Shown: positions 44,742 to 52,410, counted from the stretch's first letter. The stretch: 64,000 nucleotides of DNA from Pseudomonas lalkuanensis (GCF_008807375.1 NZ_CP043311.1:2212001-2276000); one strand, 5' to 3'. Numbers and translations: made by a program. Notes: generated by a model from the sequence alone, not told the origin.

Positions 44742-44755
44742 GGGGGCATGGGTGC

Positions 44756-45148
44756 TTAGCGCTGCCTAAAGAGCATCTTGCGCTCAGGGATCTTGAATGG
44801 GTTGTGAGATCCGTAATCGACCAGCGCGATGTAGGTATCCGAGAATTTCTGGAAATGGACCAGGAAATCGGAGGTCTGATAGGTTCCGTAGGGATTCCTA
44901 CTAGCAATCCAGCATGGGTAGCCGACGTGGGCGTGCCACAGCAATTGTTTGTTCGCCCACCAGATTTTGTGGATTCGATCCGGGTCTATTGCTGGGACGT
45001 TGTCCGTTCTCGCAACCTTGCCGATGAAATTCTTGAGCCCGAAATCCCGGAAATGGAAGACGAAGTCTTCTATGAGCGATTGTTCTAGCTCAGTCAGGCA
45101 ATCGAATTTGTCGGTGAAATGCTCGCTGAATTCTATTTTGAACGGCAT
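44756..45148 (-). CDS. Putative RelE/ParE-like toxin of a two-gene module
   Basis: 130 aa. KIEFSEHFTDKFDCLTELEQ ... IGKVARTDNVPAIDPDRIHK ... LLWHAHVGYPCW ... YIALVDYGSHNPF has the size and strand pattern of a RelE-superfamily toxin (an mRNA-interferase-like fold). It overlaps by 16 bp the 59-aa gene upstream, the classic antitoxin-toxin arrangement. It lies between OL and cI, a region expressed in lysogens. Assignment is inferential; catalytic residues were not identified. Confidence 0.55.
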   Translation of the reverse strand: MPFKIEFSEHFTDKFDCLTELEQSLIEDFVFHFRDFGLKNFIGKVARTDNVPAIDPDRIHKIWWANKQLLWHAHVGYPCWIASRNPYGTYQTSDFLVHFQKFSDTYIALVDYGSHNPFKIPERKMLFRQR

Positions 45149-45312
45149 TTACGGGCGTTCTCGCGCATCCATTCACGGAACTCTTCGCGAGAAAGGCCCT
45201 CAGGCATGACAAAGCGCTCACCAGAGATGGCTTTCTCCATACGGCGCTGGTCGAAGTTCACTTCGTCATGCGAGACGTTGTGCTTCGGTGCTGAGAAATC
45301 AAGACCTTTCAT
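45133..45312 (-). CDS. Putative antitoxin (59 aa)
   Basis: MKGLDFSAPKHNVSHDEVNF, then DQRRMEKAISGERFVMPEGL and SREEFREWMRENARKCRSK. Small, charged and helical, directly upstream of and overlapping the toxin-like gene by 16 bp. No obvious DNA-binding motif; the antitoxin role is inferred from layout. Confidence 0.5.
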   Translation of the reverse strand: MKGLDFSAPKHNVSHDEVNFDQRRMEKAISGERFVMPEGLSREEFREWMRENARKCRSK

Positions 45313-45378
45313 AACGTTGGCCCTCGGTGGGCTCCGTAACTCATTAAAATCGCCGATCTATCGGCCTTACAACGTAGG

Positions 45379-45427
45379 ACACCAAGCAGATCATGGCGTT
45401 CGACTTAACGAACATTCTGCTTGGTGT
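45379..45427. promoter_or_regulatory. Long nested inverted repeat upstream of the toxin-antitoxin-like pair
   Basis: ACACCAAGCAG (45379-45389) pairs perfectly with CTGCTTGGTGT (45417-45427), and GTTCG/CGAAC forms a nested inner stem. It lies 67 bp upstream of the antitoxin start. It may be an operator, a terminator or a structured RNA. Confidence 0.55.
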
Positions 45428-45518
45428 TGTGAGTGTATAGCTGGAGCGCACAGCCTGCGCAACGTGATGGCAGATATCCAGTACCGTCCGTCACCGCCGC
45501 AAACCGACTGACGCCACC

Positions 45519-46016
45519 TCACTGTCCCACAATCTCCCGATACCGCCGCTGGTACTCCTCGTAGCTCAGGCCGGTTTCGCGATTTAGCTGGTCGATCTGC
45601 TGCTGTTTCCACGTCTCCCGGGATAGGGAGCCAGGCGCGGCTGCTGGAGCCGAGTTGGGGGCTGGCGCATAGGTGCTGATTGCCGAGCCGCTATCACCAC
45701 TACCAATGCACTGGAACTGGATCGTCACTTGTCCCGCGACACAGTTCCCCCAGCCGTCTATCTGGTGGCACTGCTGGCGCTTACCGCCGAACATTTCGGC
45801 ATCCTGGTAGCCCCACACCCGGCATTTCGACTTCGCAATGGTCTTGGCTTGTTCGACGTTAACCACCGGCTTTTCGAACTGACGGAAGTCATAAGCCATG
45901 TCGACGGTGCCGTCTGCGCGGCTGCCTCCCATGGCGTAGAAGTCTTTTTTCGTGGCGCAGCCAGTGACTGCAACGGCCGCGGATAGCGCGAGTACTGCGA
46001 GAGGTATGGTGCGCAA
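45519..46016 (-). CDS. YecR-like lipoprotein, lysogenic-conversion candidate
   Basis: 165 aa. Lipoprotein signal with lipobox VTGC (Cys20). The mature part GGSRADGTVDMAYDFRQFEK ... AKTIAKSKCRVWGYQDAEMF ... GWGNCVAGQVTIQFQCIG resembles YecR-like lipoproteins. The C terminus is Pro/Ala-rich then helical. The start is TTG 46016, preceded by an ideal AAGGAGG. It lies 27 bp downstream of cI on the same strand, so it is probably co-expressed with the repressor in lysogens. Confidence 0.75.
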   Translation of the reverse strand: MRTIPLAVLALSAAVAVTGCATKKDFYAMGGSRADGTVDMAYDFRQFEKPVVNVEQAKTIAKSKCRVWGYQDAEMFGGKRQQCHQIDGWGNCVAGQVTIQFQCIGSGDSGSAISTYAPAPNSAPAAAPGSLSRETWKQQQIDQLNRETGLSYEEYQRRYREIVGQ

Positions 46017-46043
46017 GGCGACCTCCTTGTCGTTGTGGGTTCG

Positions 46044-46697
46044 TTATAGCTTCATCTTTGCTTCTTTCACCACCCCAATGATCCTGCAGTTCCCGTTGAT
46101 AGGGATGATCGGGTAGGCGGGATTCAGGGGCTTCAGGTACATCTGGCCGGCATCGCTGACCAGCTTCTTGAAGGTGGCTTTCTCGTCGCCCTCCAACTTG
46201 GCCACCACCAGGTGCCCGGGCTGGGCCTCTATGCCGGTGTCGACCAGGATCAGATGGCCCTCCGGGATGCTTGGTGGAGTGGGGGAGGTCATCGAATCGC
46301 CTTCGACCTCCAGCCAGAAGGCCGGGCCCTTGGCCTTGTAGTCGGTCAGTTCGGCGCGATCTTCGGCGCCCGGCTCGTAGGGCTGGACGGCTTCGCCCCA
46401 TCCGCCAGCAACAACGCTGCTGATCACGGCGTACCGGTAGTAGCGGGAAGGCTGAGCCGCCGGGCTGACGTTGGAGGCATCCTCGTCGCGCTCTGGGCCC
46501 TTTCCAATGGCAAGCCACTCGGCCCGATAACCAGTCGCCTCCGCGAGGGCGTAAAGATTCTCTGGCTTCATGCTTTTGCTTTCGCCAGAGATCCACTGAG
46601 TTACGGCCGAGGCCGCAACGCCACATTCGGCTGCGATCTCGCCTTTCTTCTTGCCGCTGGCCGCGATGGCTTTGGCGATTCGTTCGTGTCGTTCCAT
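46044..46697 (-). CDS. cI: CI-type phage repressor (LexA/S24 self-cleaving)
   Basis: 217 aa. An N-terminal HTH (GEIAAECGVAASAVTQWISG) at about 19-38 binds operators. The C-terminal S24 peptidase domain has cleavage site Ala97-Gly98 (SVVAGGWGEA), catalytic Ser135 (VEGDSMTSP) and Lys177 (ATFKKL). RecA-stimulated self-cleavage would induce the prophage. No strong ribosome site precedes ATG 46697, so the maintenance transcript may be leaderless or weakly translated, as in lambda. Divergent from the Cro-like gene across OR. Confidence 0.92.
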   Translation of the reverse strand: MERHERIAKAIAASGKKKGEIAAECGVAASAVTQWISGESKSMKPENLYALAEATGYRAEWLAIGKGPERDEDASNVSPAAQPSRYYRYAVISSVVAGGWGEAVQPYEPGAEDRAELTDYKAKGPAFWLEVEGDSMTSPTPPSIPEGHLILVDTGIEAQPGHLVVAKLEGDEKATFKKLVSDAGQMYLKPLNPAYPIIPINGNCRIIGVVKEAKMKL

Positions 46698-46706
46698 GAG
46701 CTCAGA

Positions 46707-46777
46707 TTAAGTTAACTGAAATTAAGCATGCAGTAGTCGTGTTGGCTGTCTTGCTCTCAATGATTCAGCATGCTTAA
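46707..46777. promoter_or_regulatory. OR: three CI/Cro operator sites
   Basis: TTAAGTTAACTGAA (46707-46720), TTAAGCATGCAGTA (46722-46735) and TTCAGCATGCTTAA (46764-46777, exact reverse complement of the consensus TTAAGCATGCTGAA). The last overlaps the PR -10 region; the first two lie next to the cI start. Confidence 0.75.
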
Positions 46778-46779
46778 AT
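46751..46779 (+). promoter_or_regulatory. Rightward early promoter PR
   Basis: TTGCTC, 17-bp spacer, TTAAAT, 27 bp upstream of the Cro-like start. The operator at 46764-46777 covers the spacer and -10. Confidence 0.6.
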
Positions 46780-46805
46780 TCATGCATGCCCAAGAGGAGC
46801 ACTCC

Positions 46806-47003
46806 ATGCGCACTCAAGACGCCGCCGACTACTTCGGCAGCAAGAAGAAACTGGCCGAGGCGCTGCACATCCAGCCGAGCGCCGTGACTCAGTGGGGCGA
46901 AGAAGTCCCGTGGGTCCGCCAGTACCAGATCGAAGTCCTCAGCAATGGCGCTCTGAAGGCGGGTCCTCCCCCAAAGAGGACAGCCATGGAGGGCGCCCTG
47001 TGA
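46806..47003 (+). CDS. cro: Cro-like repressor
   Basis: 65 aa with a YdaS/Cro-type HTH: TQDAADYFGSKKKLAEALHI, then QPSAVTQWGEEVPWVRQYQI. Its HTH resembles that of the divergent CI (both contain SAVTQW), fitting shared operators. ATG 46806 is preceded by GAGGAG; earlier in-frame ATGs overlap the operator and are unlikely. First gene of the rightward operon. Confidence 0.85.
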   Translation: MRTQDAADYFGSKKKLAEALHIQPSAVTQWGEEVPWVRQYQIEVLSNGALKAGPPPKRTAMEGAL

Positions 47004-47164
47004 CTGTCGCTTGCCCCATCTGCGATCCCTCCACTCTCACCCGCGACCAGCAGATCGACCTGATCGAAGCGCAGCTGCTGGTGCTGCTCAGTGCGGTTCG
47101 CAAGCTGAGAGACGAGCCGATCGATGCCGAGAAGCCCGATCACGACGACAACCCCTCGAGCTGA
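47000..47164 (+). CDS. Small CxxC protein after cro
   Basis: 54 aa from a GTG overlapping the cro stop (GTGA), with GGAGG upstream. VTVACPICDPSTLTRDQQID carries one CPIC pair; the rest is helical. In the cII position but without CII similarity. Function unknown. Confidence 0.55.
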   Translation: MTVACPICDPSTLTRDQQIDLIEAQLLVLLSAVRKLRDEPIDAEKPDHDDNPSS

Positions 47165-47358
47165 ACCTCGAAGGCTCGCATCACGGGGCCATCCCAGTCG
47201 GTGCTGATGATTTCCACGCGGGCCAGATCGGCCTGCTGCTGTAGATGAACCGCCACTGCCTTCCGCATTGCTGGAGTCAACGAGAAGAGCAGGGCGTTGA
47301 GTTGGGCCTGCAGGGCCAGGACTTGGCCTTGTAGCTGATGGATAGATGGCTGGCGCAT
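47140..47358 (-). CDS. Antisense gene in the rightward operon
   Basis: 72 aa (MRQPSIHQLQGQVLALQAQL; AMRKAVAVHLQQQADLARVE), helical. GGAGGAG lies before the ATG. It runs against the rightward operon and overlaps the end of the 47000 gene by 25 bp. A regulator or antisense transcript is possible. Confidence 0.55.
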   Translation of the reverse strand: MRQPSIHQLQGQVLALQAQLNALLFSLTPAMRKAVAVHLQQQADLARVEIISTDWDGPVMRAFEVQLEGLSS

Positions 47359-47432
47359 GGGGTGACTCCTCCCGCTGGCCCCGACAGTAGGACCTCCTTC
47401 GATGGGGGCCAGAGTAGGACCAGGAGCGCAAC

Positions 47433-48044
47433 GTGAACACGTCCAATCCAAGACGCACCAACACCCGTGATCAGGTCCTGCGCGCCTATGCCCAGGAACA
47501 GATCGCCCGCACGAGCCTGAGCCAGGACGACTTCGCCCAGGCCCTGAGCCGAACCCTTCACCAGAAGTGCCACGCCACGGCAGACGCCGAGCGTGTGCCG
47601 GACTTCGAGTCCGATCTGCTGCGCAATGACACCGGCGAGTTCATCAAGGCCGCTGGTCGCTGGCTGAAGCGTGTGCAGCGCCTGCTGAGCGGTGAACAGG
47701 AGATGCCGTGCTGGATGGAGGAGGCCTGGGTGGCTGCGCTTGAGCCGGAGTGGCGAGACCGCTGCGTCAATGAGCTCGCGTCCCGCTACGGCCTGACCGG
47801 TGCGCGCTCTCAGGATGGGGACTTCTGCCCGGCCACTTCATTCGGTCGCCTTGTGAAGCACATCGGCGGGGCGGTGGAGGCCTGCAGCGCCATTCTGGCC
47901 GACGGCCAAGTAGATGTGAATGACGCTGCTGAGTTGCCCGGGGCGATTCACGAACTGCGGTCGATGATCGCGCGTGCTCATGAGTTGGAGAGCCGCATGG
48001 TCCGTGAAGCCGAGAGTGCCGGCACAGTTCTGACCACGCATTAA
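47433..48044 (+). CDS. Phage early protein of unknown function (YdaT-like position)
   Basis: 203 aa, helical. RTNTRDQVLRAYAQEQIART ... AGRWLKRVQRLLSGEQEMPC ... WMEEAWVAALEPEWRDRCVN. GTG 47433 has AGGAG 7 bp upstream. It lies between cro and the antirepressor where enterobacterial prophages carry YdaT-like regulators, and the general layout is similar; sequence similarity is weak. A GC-rich hairpin follows at 48049-48086. Confidence 0.6.
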   Translation: MNTSNPRRTNTRDQVLRAYAQEQIARTSLSQDDFAQALSRTLHQKCHATADAERVPDFESDLLRNDTGEFIKAAGRWLKRVQRLLSGEQEMPCWMEEAWVAALEPEWRDRCVNELASRYGLTGARSQDGDFCPATSFGRLVKHIGGAVEACSAILADGQVDVNDAAELPGAIHELRSMIARAHELESRMVREAESAGTVLTTH

Positions 48045-48048
48045 CAAC

Positions 48049-48086
48049 AAAGCCCCGGCGGAGTGGGGACTCAGGACCGGGGCTTT
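48049..48086 (+). terminator. Hairpin upstream of the antirepressor gene
   Basis: AAAGCCCCGG pairs with CCGGGGCTTT across an 18-nt loop; only three T's follow, so termination would be partial. Confidence 0.5.
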
Positions 48087-48102
48087 GGACACAGGAGGCA
48101 GT

Positions 48103-48843
48103 ATGCACATGCAGAGCACCACCATCAATCCCGCGCCACGTTTTCCGGTATCGCAAAACGTGGCGCGCACTCGTATGACTTCCCGTGAGATCGCCGAATT
48201 GGTCGAGAAGCGCCACGACAACGTGAAGCGCACCATCGAGGCACTGGTGGAGCGGGGTGTTATCGAATCTCCTCAAATTGAGGAAATTCCCACCTCGACG
48301 AAGCCGGCAGCGGTGTATGTCTTCGCTGGTGAGCGCGGCAAGCGCGACTCCATTGTCGTGGTCGCTCAGCTCTGCCCGGAATTCACTGCTCGTCTGGTGG
48401 ATCGCTGGCAGGAACTGGAGGGGCTGATCTCCGCTCCTGCCATTCCGAAAACCCTGCCCGAGGCTCTGCGCCTGGCTGCCGATCTGGCAGAGCAGAACAA
48501 CCAGCTTCGCGTCGCGGTGCAGGAGCAGGCCCCGAAGGTGGAAGCCCTGGACCGCATCGCCACCGCGCGCGGCACCCTGTGCTTGACGGACGCCGCCAAG
48601 CATCTGGGTGTGCAGCGCATCAAGCTGATCGAGTGGCTGCGCGCCAACCGCTGGATCTACCGGCGGGAGGGTTCCGCCCACTGGCTGGCCTATCAGCCGC
48701 GGATGGCCTCCGGCCTGCTGGAACACAAGGTGACCGTGATCGGCACCGACGAGATTGGTGATCAACGCTTGGCGTCCCAGGTGCGCGTCACTCCGAAGGG
48801 CTTGGCCAAGCTGGCCGAGAAGCTTGCGGAGGGTGCGCTGTGA
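48103..48843 (+). CDS. Phage antirepressor (Rha N domain, KilA-C C domain)
   Basis: 246 aa. The Rha-like N domain (TSREIAELVEKRHDNVKRTI) is at about 25-110. The C-terminal KilAC/ANT domain (about 140-240) includes APKVEALDRIATARGTLCLT, DAAKHLGVQRIKLIEWLRAN and RWIYRREG. Such proteins bind and neutralise repressors or regulate phage development. AGGAGG lies before ATG 48103. Its stop overlaps the next start. Confidence 0.87.
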   Translation: MHMQSTTINPAPRFPVSQNVARTRMTSREIAELVEKRHDNVKRTIEALVERGVIESPQIEEIPTSTKPAAVYVFAGERGKRDSIVVVAQLCPEFTARLVDRWQELEGLISAPAIPKTLPEALRLAADLAEQNNQLRVAVQEQAPKVEALDRIATARGTLCLTDAAKHLGVQRIKLIEWLRANRWIYRREGSAHWLAYQPRMASGLLEHKVTVIGTDEIGDQRLASQVRVTPKGLAKLAEKLAEGAL

Positions 48844-49670
48844 AACGTCCATCCTTCCAGTTTTACCCGGCCGACTGGCGCAACAACGCCAAGCTCCGCC
48901 GCTGCTCCTGGGAAGCCCGGGGCGTATGGATTGAGGTCATGGGCCTCATGCACGACAGTGACAAGTACGGCGTCTTGCGTTGGTCCCTGAAGGAGATTGC
49001 CCAGGCCCTCGGCGCGCCGATGAAGGCTCTGAAAGAGTTGGTTGAAAAGGGCGTGCTGTATGGCGTCGAGAAGGGGGGCTGCGAGCCTCTGATCTACATC
49101 CCCATGAGTGGCCGTAAGCCAGGTCCTGCCGTGGAGTTGCTGTCGGCTGAGCAGGGGCCTATCTGGTTTTCCCCTCGCATGGTTCGCGATGAGTATGTCC
49201 GCACCCATCGCGGCACTTCTTCCCGCTTCGGTGCTGGTAGCGGTGATAACCCGGACCCATCACCAAAGGGGGGCTTAGGTGAAAGCAATGGTGAAGCACC
49301 AAAGCAGTCACCAATCGCCCGGCAAGGTGACGGCTCTACTTCTTCTCCTTCATCTTCATCTTCACCTTCGGTAGCTAACGCTACCTCGGTAGACGCCCGG
49401 CAGCGGTTCGAGATGTTCGAGGGCTGGCAGCCGGACGAGATGTCCCTGACCACTCAGCTCCGCGCCAGCGGCGTGCCATCTTCGGCAATCACCGAAGAAC
49501 TGGTGGCTGAGTTCGCCGCGTACTGGCTGAACCGTTCGGTAGCGGACAACCAGGGGGGCTGGTGCCACCGTCTTGTCCAGCACGCCAAGCGGCAGGCTGT
49601 CCGCGCCGCTGCTGCGCCACGCGCCGCCAGCCCGACTGCCGACTGGGCGGCCGAGGAGGTGATCCTGTGA
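48840..49670 (+). CDS. Phage replication protein, O/DnaT-like
   Basis: 276 aa. The N domain (RPSFQFYPADWRNNAKLRRC; MHDSDKYGVLRWSLKEIAQA) is a YdaU/DUF1376-like winged helix. A low-complexity Ser/Pro linker (about 145-185) follows. The C domain (MSLTTQLRASGVPSSAITEE; WLNRSVADNQGGWCHRLVQH) matches the DnaT DNA-binding domain. Likely binds the origin and helps load helicase. GTG/ATG overlaps couple it to both neighbours. Confidence 0.83.
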   Translation: MKRPSFQFYPADWRNNAKLRRCSWEARGVWIEVMGLMHDSDKYGVLRWSLKEIAQALGAPMKALKELVEKGVLYGVEKGGCEPLIYIPMSGRKPGPAVELLSAEQGPIWFSPRMVRDEYVRTHRGTSSRFGAGSGDNPDPSPKGGLGESNGEAPKQSPIARQGDGSTSSPSSSSSPSVANATSVDARQRFEMFEGWQPDEMSLTTQLRASGVPSSAITEELVAEFAAYWLNRSVADNQGGWCHRLVQHAKRQAVRAAAAPRAASPTADWAAEEVIL

Positions 49671-50344
49671 GTACTCCACTGCACGCCGGCGCCCTTGCCA
49701 CCAACCTGGAGCACGTCCGCGACCATGCCCCGGTTGCCCAACACATTGCCCCGAAGGCGGTGAAGATCGATCCGAGTACCCGCGACGTGATCGACCAGCT
49801 GTTCGGTCGTCTCTGCGGCATCTTCCCGGCCTGGCGTCAGGCATGGCCAACCGAGGATGAGAAGAACAACGCCAAGCGCGAATGGATCGCCGAGTTCATG
49901 CGTTCCGGTATCCGCTCGATGGACCAGATCCAGATGGGCATTCGGATGTCCGCCAAGCATCGCAAGGAGTTTGTACCCCCGGTGGGCCAGTTCATCGCCT
50001 GGTGCTTCTCGCCCGAGGCATTCGGCCTCCCACCTCTGGAACGCGCCTATGCCCAGGCGGTGCGCAACACCCATCCGGCGCAGACGAACTTCGCCCGCTG
50101 GTCCCACCCTGCGATCTACCACGCGGCGGTAGCCGCCGGGTTCTACACGCTGCAGCGCCTTGAGCGATCCCTTGGCATGAAGCGTTTCGGGGAGAAGTAC
50201 GAGGAACAGTGTCGTCGCCTGGGCCGCGGCGAAGAGTTGGCGCCGGTACCGGTTGCCGCCCTGCCTGAGCGCGCCGGCCCAAGCACTCCCGAAGTGGGCA
50301 ATGCCGCCCTCGCCGCAATCCGCAACCGACTTGGAGTTCGCTGA
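49667..50344 (+). CDS. Phage replication protein P-like (helicase loader)
   Basis: 225 aa from GTG 49667, which overlaps the preceding stop and follows an ideal AGGAGGTGAT. KIDPSTRDVIDQLFGRLCGI, FPAWRQAWPTEDEKNNAKRE and PPVGQFIAWCFSP match lambda P-type proteins that bring DnaB helicase to the origin. Downstream of the O/DnaT-like gene as in lambda. Confidence 0.82.
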   Translation: MSTPLHAGALATNLEHVRDHAPVAQHIAPKAVKIDPSTRDVIDQLFGRLCGIFPAWRQAWPTEDEKNNAKREWIAEFMRSGIRSMDQIQMGIRMSAKHRKEFVPPVGQFIAWCFSPEAFGLPPLERAYAQAVRNTHPAQTNFARWSHPAIYHAAVAAGFYTLQRLERSLGMKRFGEKYEEQCRRLGRGEELAPVPVAALPERAGPSTPEVGNAALAAIRNRLGVR

Positions 50345-50841
50345 TGACGCCCGCCAAACACGAATGCCTGATGCAGGGGCAGTCCGGTATCGCGAAGAAG
50401 GTTTACGAGTGCGTGCCGATTGCCGAGTCCTGGAGCTCGTTCCAGGTGATGACTGCCATGCGAAACCTGACCGGCAGCACGCCGGACTCCCGAATCGTCT
50501 CGGGCTGCCTGTCCACGCTGGTCGACTCGGGCCTAGTCAAGAAGATCGGGCGCGACCAGTACCAGCGCATTCCCGTAGAGCAAAAACAAAAGTCTGAGGA
50601 GCCCAAGATGTCCGCACCTGCGAAGAAGCAACCCGAAGTGTCCGCAGCTCCTGCCCGCAAGGCCACGCCGCTGGAGATGCTCGGCGAACTGGCCGGCGAA
50701 ATCGTGGGTATGGCTGAGCACATGAAACGCCTGGCCACTCGTGTCGAGGACGTAGCCCTGGCGGTTGAGCAGGAGCGCGAATCCAACTCCGAGAACCTGG
50801 AGAAGCTTCGCCAGCTCCAGGCCATCCTGAAGAGCCTGTGA
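50344..50841 (+). CDS. Phage protein with winged helix and coiled coil
   Basis: 165 aa. An N domain (about 12-75) looks like a winged helix (MTAMRNLTGSTPDSRIVSGC; LSTLVDSGLVKKIGRDQYQR). A Lys/Pro/Ala linker leads to a C-terminal coiled coil (VEDVALAVEQERESNSENLE). ATG overlaps the previous stop. Function unknown; perhaps DNA-binding in replication. Confidence 0.6.
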   Translation: MTPAKHECLMQGQSGIAKKVYECVPIAESWSSFQVMTAMRNLTGSTPDSRIVSGCLSTLVDSGLVKKIGRDQYQRIPVEQKQKSEEPKMSAPAKKQPEVSAAPARKATPLEMLGELAGEIVGMAEHMKRLATRVEDVALAVEQERESNSENLEKLRQLQAILKSL

Positions 50842-50849
50842 GGTCAGTC

Positions 50850-51077
50850 ATGGCGCAAGTTCGCGAGATCACCATCAAGCTTGATCCGGCGGGCCAGGCC
50901 ATCCCTGGCTGCTGGGTAACCGATAACGGCTACACCATCTCCCAGGTGAATCGGCCTGGCCACCAGTATGCCGTCACTCGCCCCACTCAGAGCCTGCCAT
51001 TCGGCTACAGCCCGGTCCTGGAAGAGATCCTCCAGCTGATCGAGGCCGATATCGAGGCCAGCGAGGTGTCGGCATGA
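50850..51077 (+). CDS. Small phage protein of unknown function
   Basis: 75 aa (MAQVREITIKLDPAGQAIPG; YSPVLEEILQLIEADIEASE). GAGGT precedes ATG 50850. It overlaps the Ref-like gene. Confidence 0.55.
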   Translation: MAQVREITIKLDPAGQAIPGCWVTDNGYTISQVNRPGHQYAVTRPTQSLPFGYSPVLEEILQLIEADIEASEVSA

Positions 51078-51433
51078 TGCAGGGTCGCAGTGTCACCCAG
51101 GCTCAGAAGGACTGGCATCACATGCTGGTCAACGGCGTTGGCTGCATCGCCTGCCGCGTCGACACCGGCGAGTTCAACGACTTCTGCAGCATCCACCACA
51201 TCGACGGCCGCACCAAGCCGCACGCGCACTGGAGCGTGTTGCCGCTGTGTGCCGCGCACCACCAGACCGGTGGCGAGGGTGTGGCCCTGCACCACAACAA
51301 GGCCCGCTTCGAGCAGCGCTTCGGCACCCAGCGCGAACTGCTCGAGCGCTGCATGCGGATCCTGACCGAGGACGGCCACGACATCCCGGCGGCCTTCCTG
51401 GCCTGGCACGACGGGGAGGGCATCGAGGCATGA
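51074..51433 (+). CDS. Ref-like HNH nuclease
   Basis: 119 aa. GCIACRVDTGEFNDFCSIHH, DGRTKPHAHWSVLPLCAAHH and GEGVALHH contain the Cys pair and His-rich metal sites of the P1 Ref family, RecA-dependent nucleases that enhance recombination. Common in the nin-like region of phages. Overlaps neighbours on both sides. Confidence 0.8.
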   Translation: MMQGRSVTQAQKDWHHMLVNGVGCIACRVDTGEFNDFCSIHHIDGRTKPHAHWSVLPLCAAHHQTGGEGVALHHNKARFEQRFGTQRELLERCMRILTEDGHDIPAAFLAWHDGEGIEA

Positions 51434-52410
51434 GCCGCGATGCCTTCAAGACCGTCGGCCAGGTGATCACCTGGTGGATCGGGCGCATCGAGCAGAACCG
51501 TACCGTGTCGACCAGCTATCGCCGCACCATGGCCAGTCTGGCCAAGCGGCACCTGATCCCCCGTCTGGGCGGTGTGAAGCTGAAGCAACTGAGCCGCGCC
51601 GTGGTGGACGACAAGCTGGTCTGGCCGATGCAGCAGACCCACTCGCCGCACACCGCGCACAAGGCCCTGCAGGGCTTGCAGCAGTCGCTGGCGCTGGCCG
51701 AGAAGCAAGGGCGGATCGAGGTCAATCCACTGTCGGCCGTGAGCTGGAAGGACTTCTGGACCGGCAACCTGCCGCCGCGCCCGGCCGGCCTGCTGCCGGT
51801 GGCCATCCCGACCCTGCTGCCGCACCTCTGCCAGACCCTGGAGCAGGACCCGGTGGCCGGCATGCTGGCGCTGATGATGCTGGCCCACGGTACCCGCATC
51901 GGGGAAACCTGCCTGGCGCAGTGGCAGCACATCAGCCTGCCGGAGCGGGTGTGGATCATCCCGGCGCAGAACACCAAGACCGGCCAGGAACTGGTGGTGC
52001 CGCTGACCGACCAGGTGTGCGCGTTGCTGACCCGCTACCGCGAGTTGCAGCACCCGGCCCGTCGCAACAGCGCATGGGTGTTCGCCATGGCCGGCGGCGC
52101 ACCGCTGTCTGCTGCGATGGCCTCCCACATGTTCCGCGCCATGAGCAACCGCCAATGGCGCAGCCATGACCTGCGCAAGCTGGCCCGCACTGTGTGGGCA
52201 GAGCTCGGCATCGACTTCCTGGTGGGTGAGCTGATGCTCAACCACTCCATGGGCAAGCTGGCCAGCACCTACATCAAGACCGGCATCGACCAGGCGCGTC
52301 GCAAGGGGCTGGAGGCCTGGCATGCGTACCTCGATGAGCGTGGTTTCACCGAGGCGCACGGGCTGAAAAGTGCCGAAATAAGCTTTTCCTCGACTGCCGT
52401 TCCGGCCTAG
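51430..52410 (+). CDS. Second tyrosine recombinase, internal to the replication module
   Basis: 326 aa. The core-binding N domain (about 5-100) is followed by a catalytic domain with Arg in HGTRIGETCLA, Lys in NTKTGQELVV, SHDLRKLART (HxLR box), LNHS and Tyr in STYIKT. All catalytic residues seem present. It has no arm-binding domain and is not at a prophage end. ATGA overlap with the Ref-like gene makes it a fixed part of the recombination cassette. Its DNA target is unknown. Confidence 0.82.
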   Translation: MSRDAFKTVGQVITWWIGRIEQNRTVSTSYRRTMASLAKRHLIPRLGGVKLKQLSRAVVDDKLVWPMQQTHSPHTAHKALQGLQQSLALAEKQGRIEVNPLSAVSWKDFWTGNLPPRPAGLLPVAIPTLLPHLCQTLEQDPVAGMLALMMLAHGTRIGETCLAQWQHISLPERVWIIPAQNTKTGQELVVPLTDQVCALLTRYRELQHPARRNSAWVFAMAGGAPLSAAMASHMFRAMSNRQWRSHDLRKLARTVWAELGIDFLVGELMLNHSMGKLASTYIKTGIDQARRKGLEAWHAYLDERGFTEAHGLKSAEISFSSTAVPA

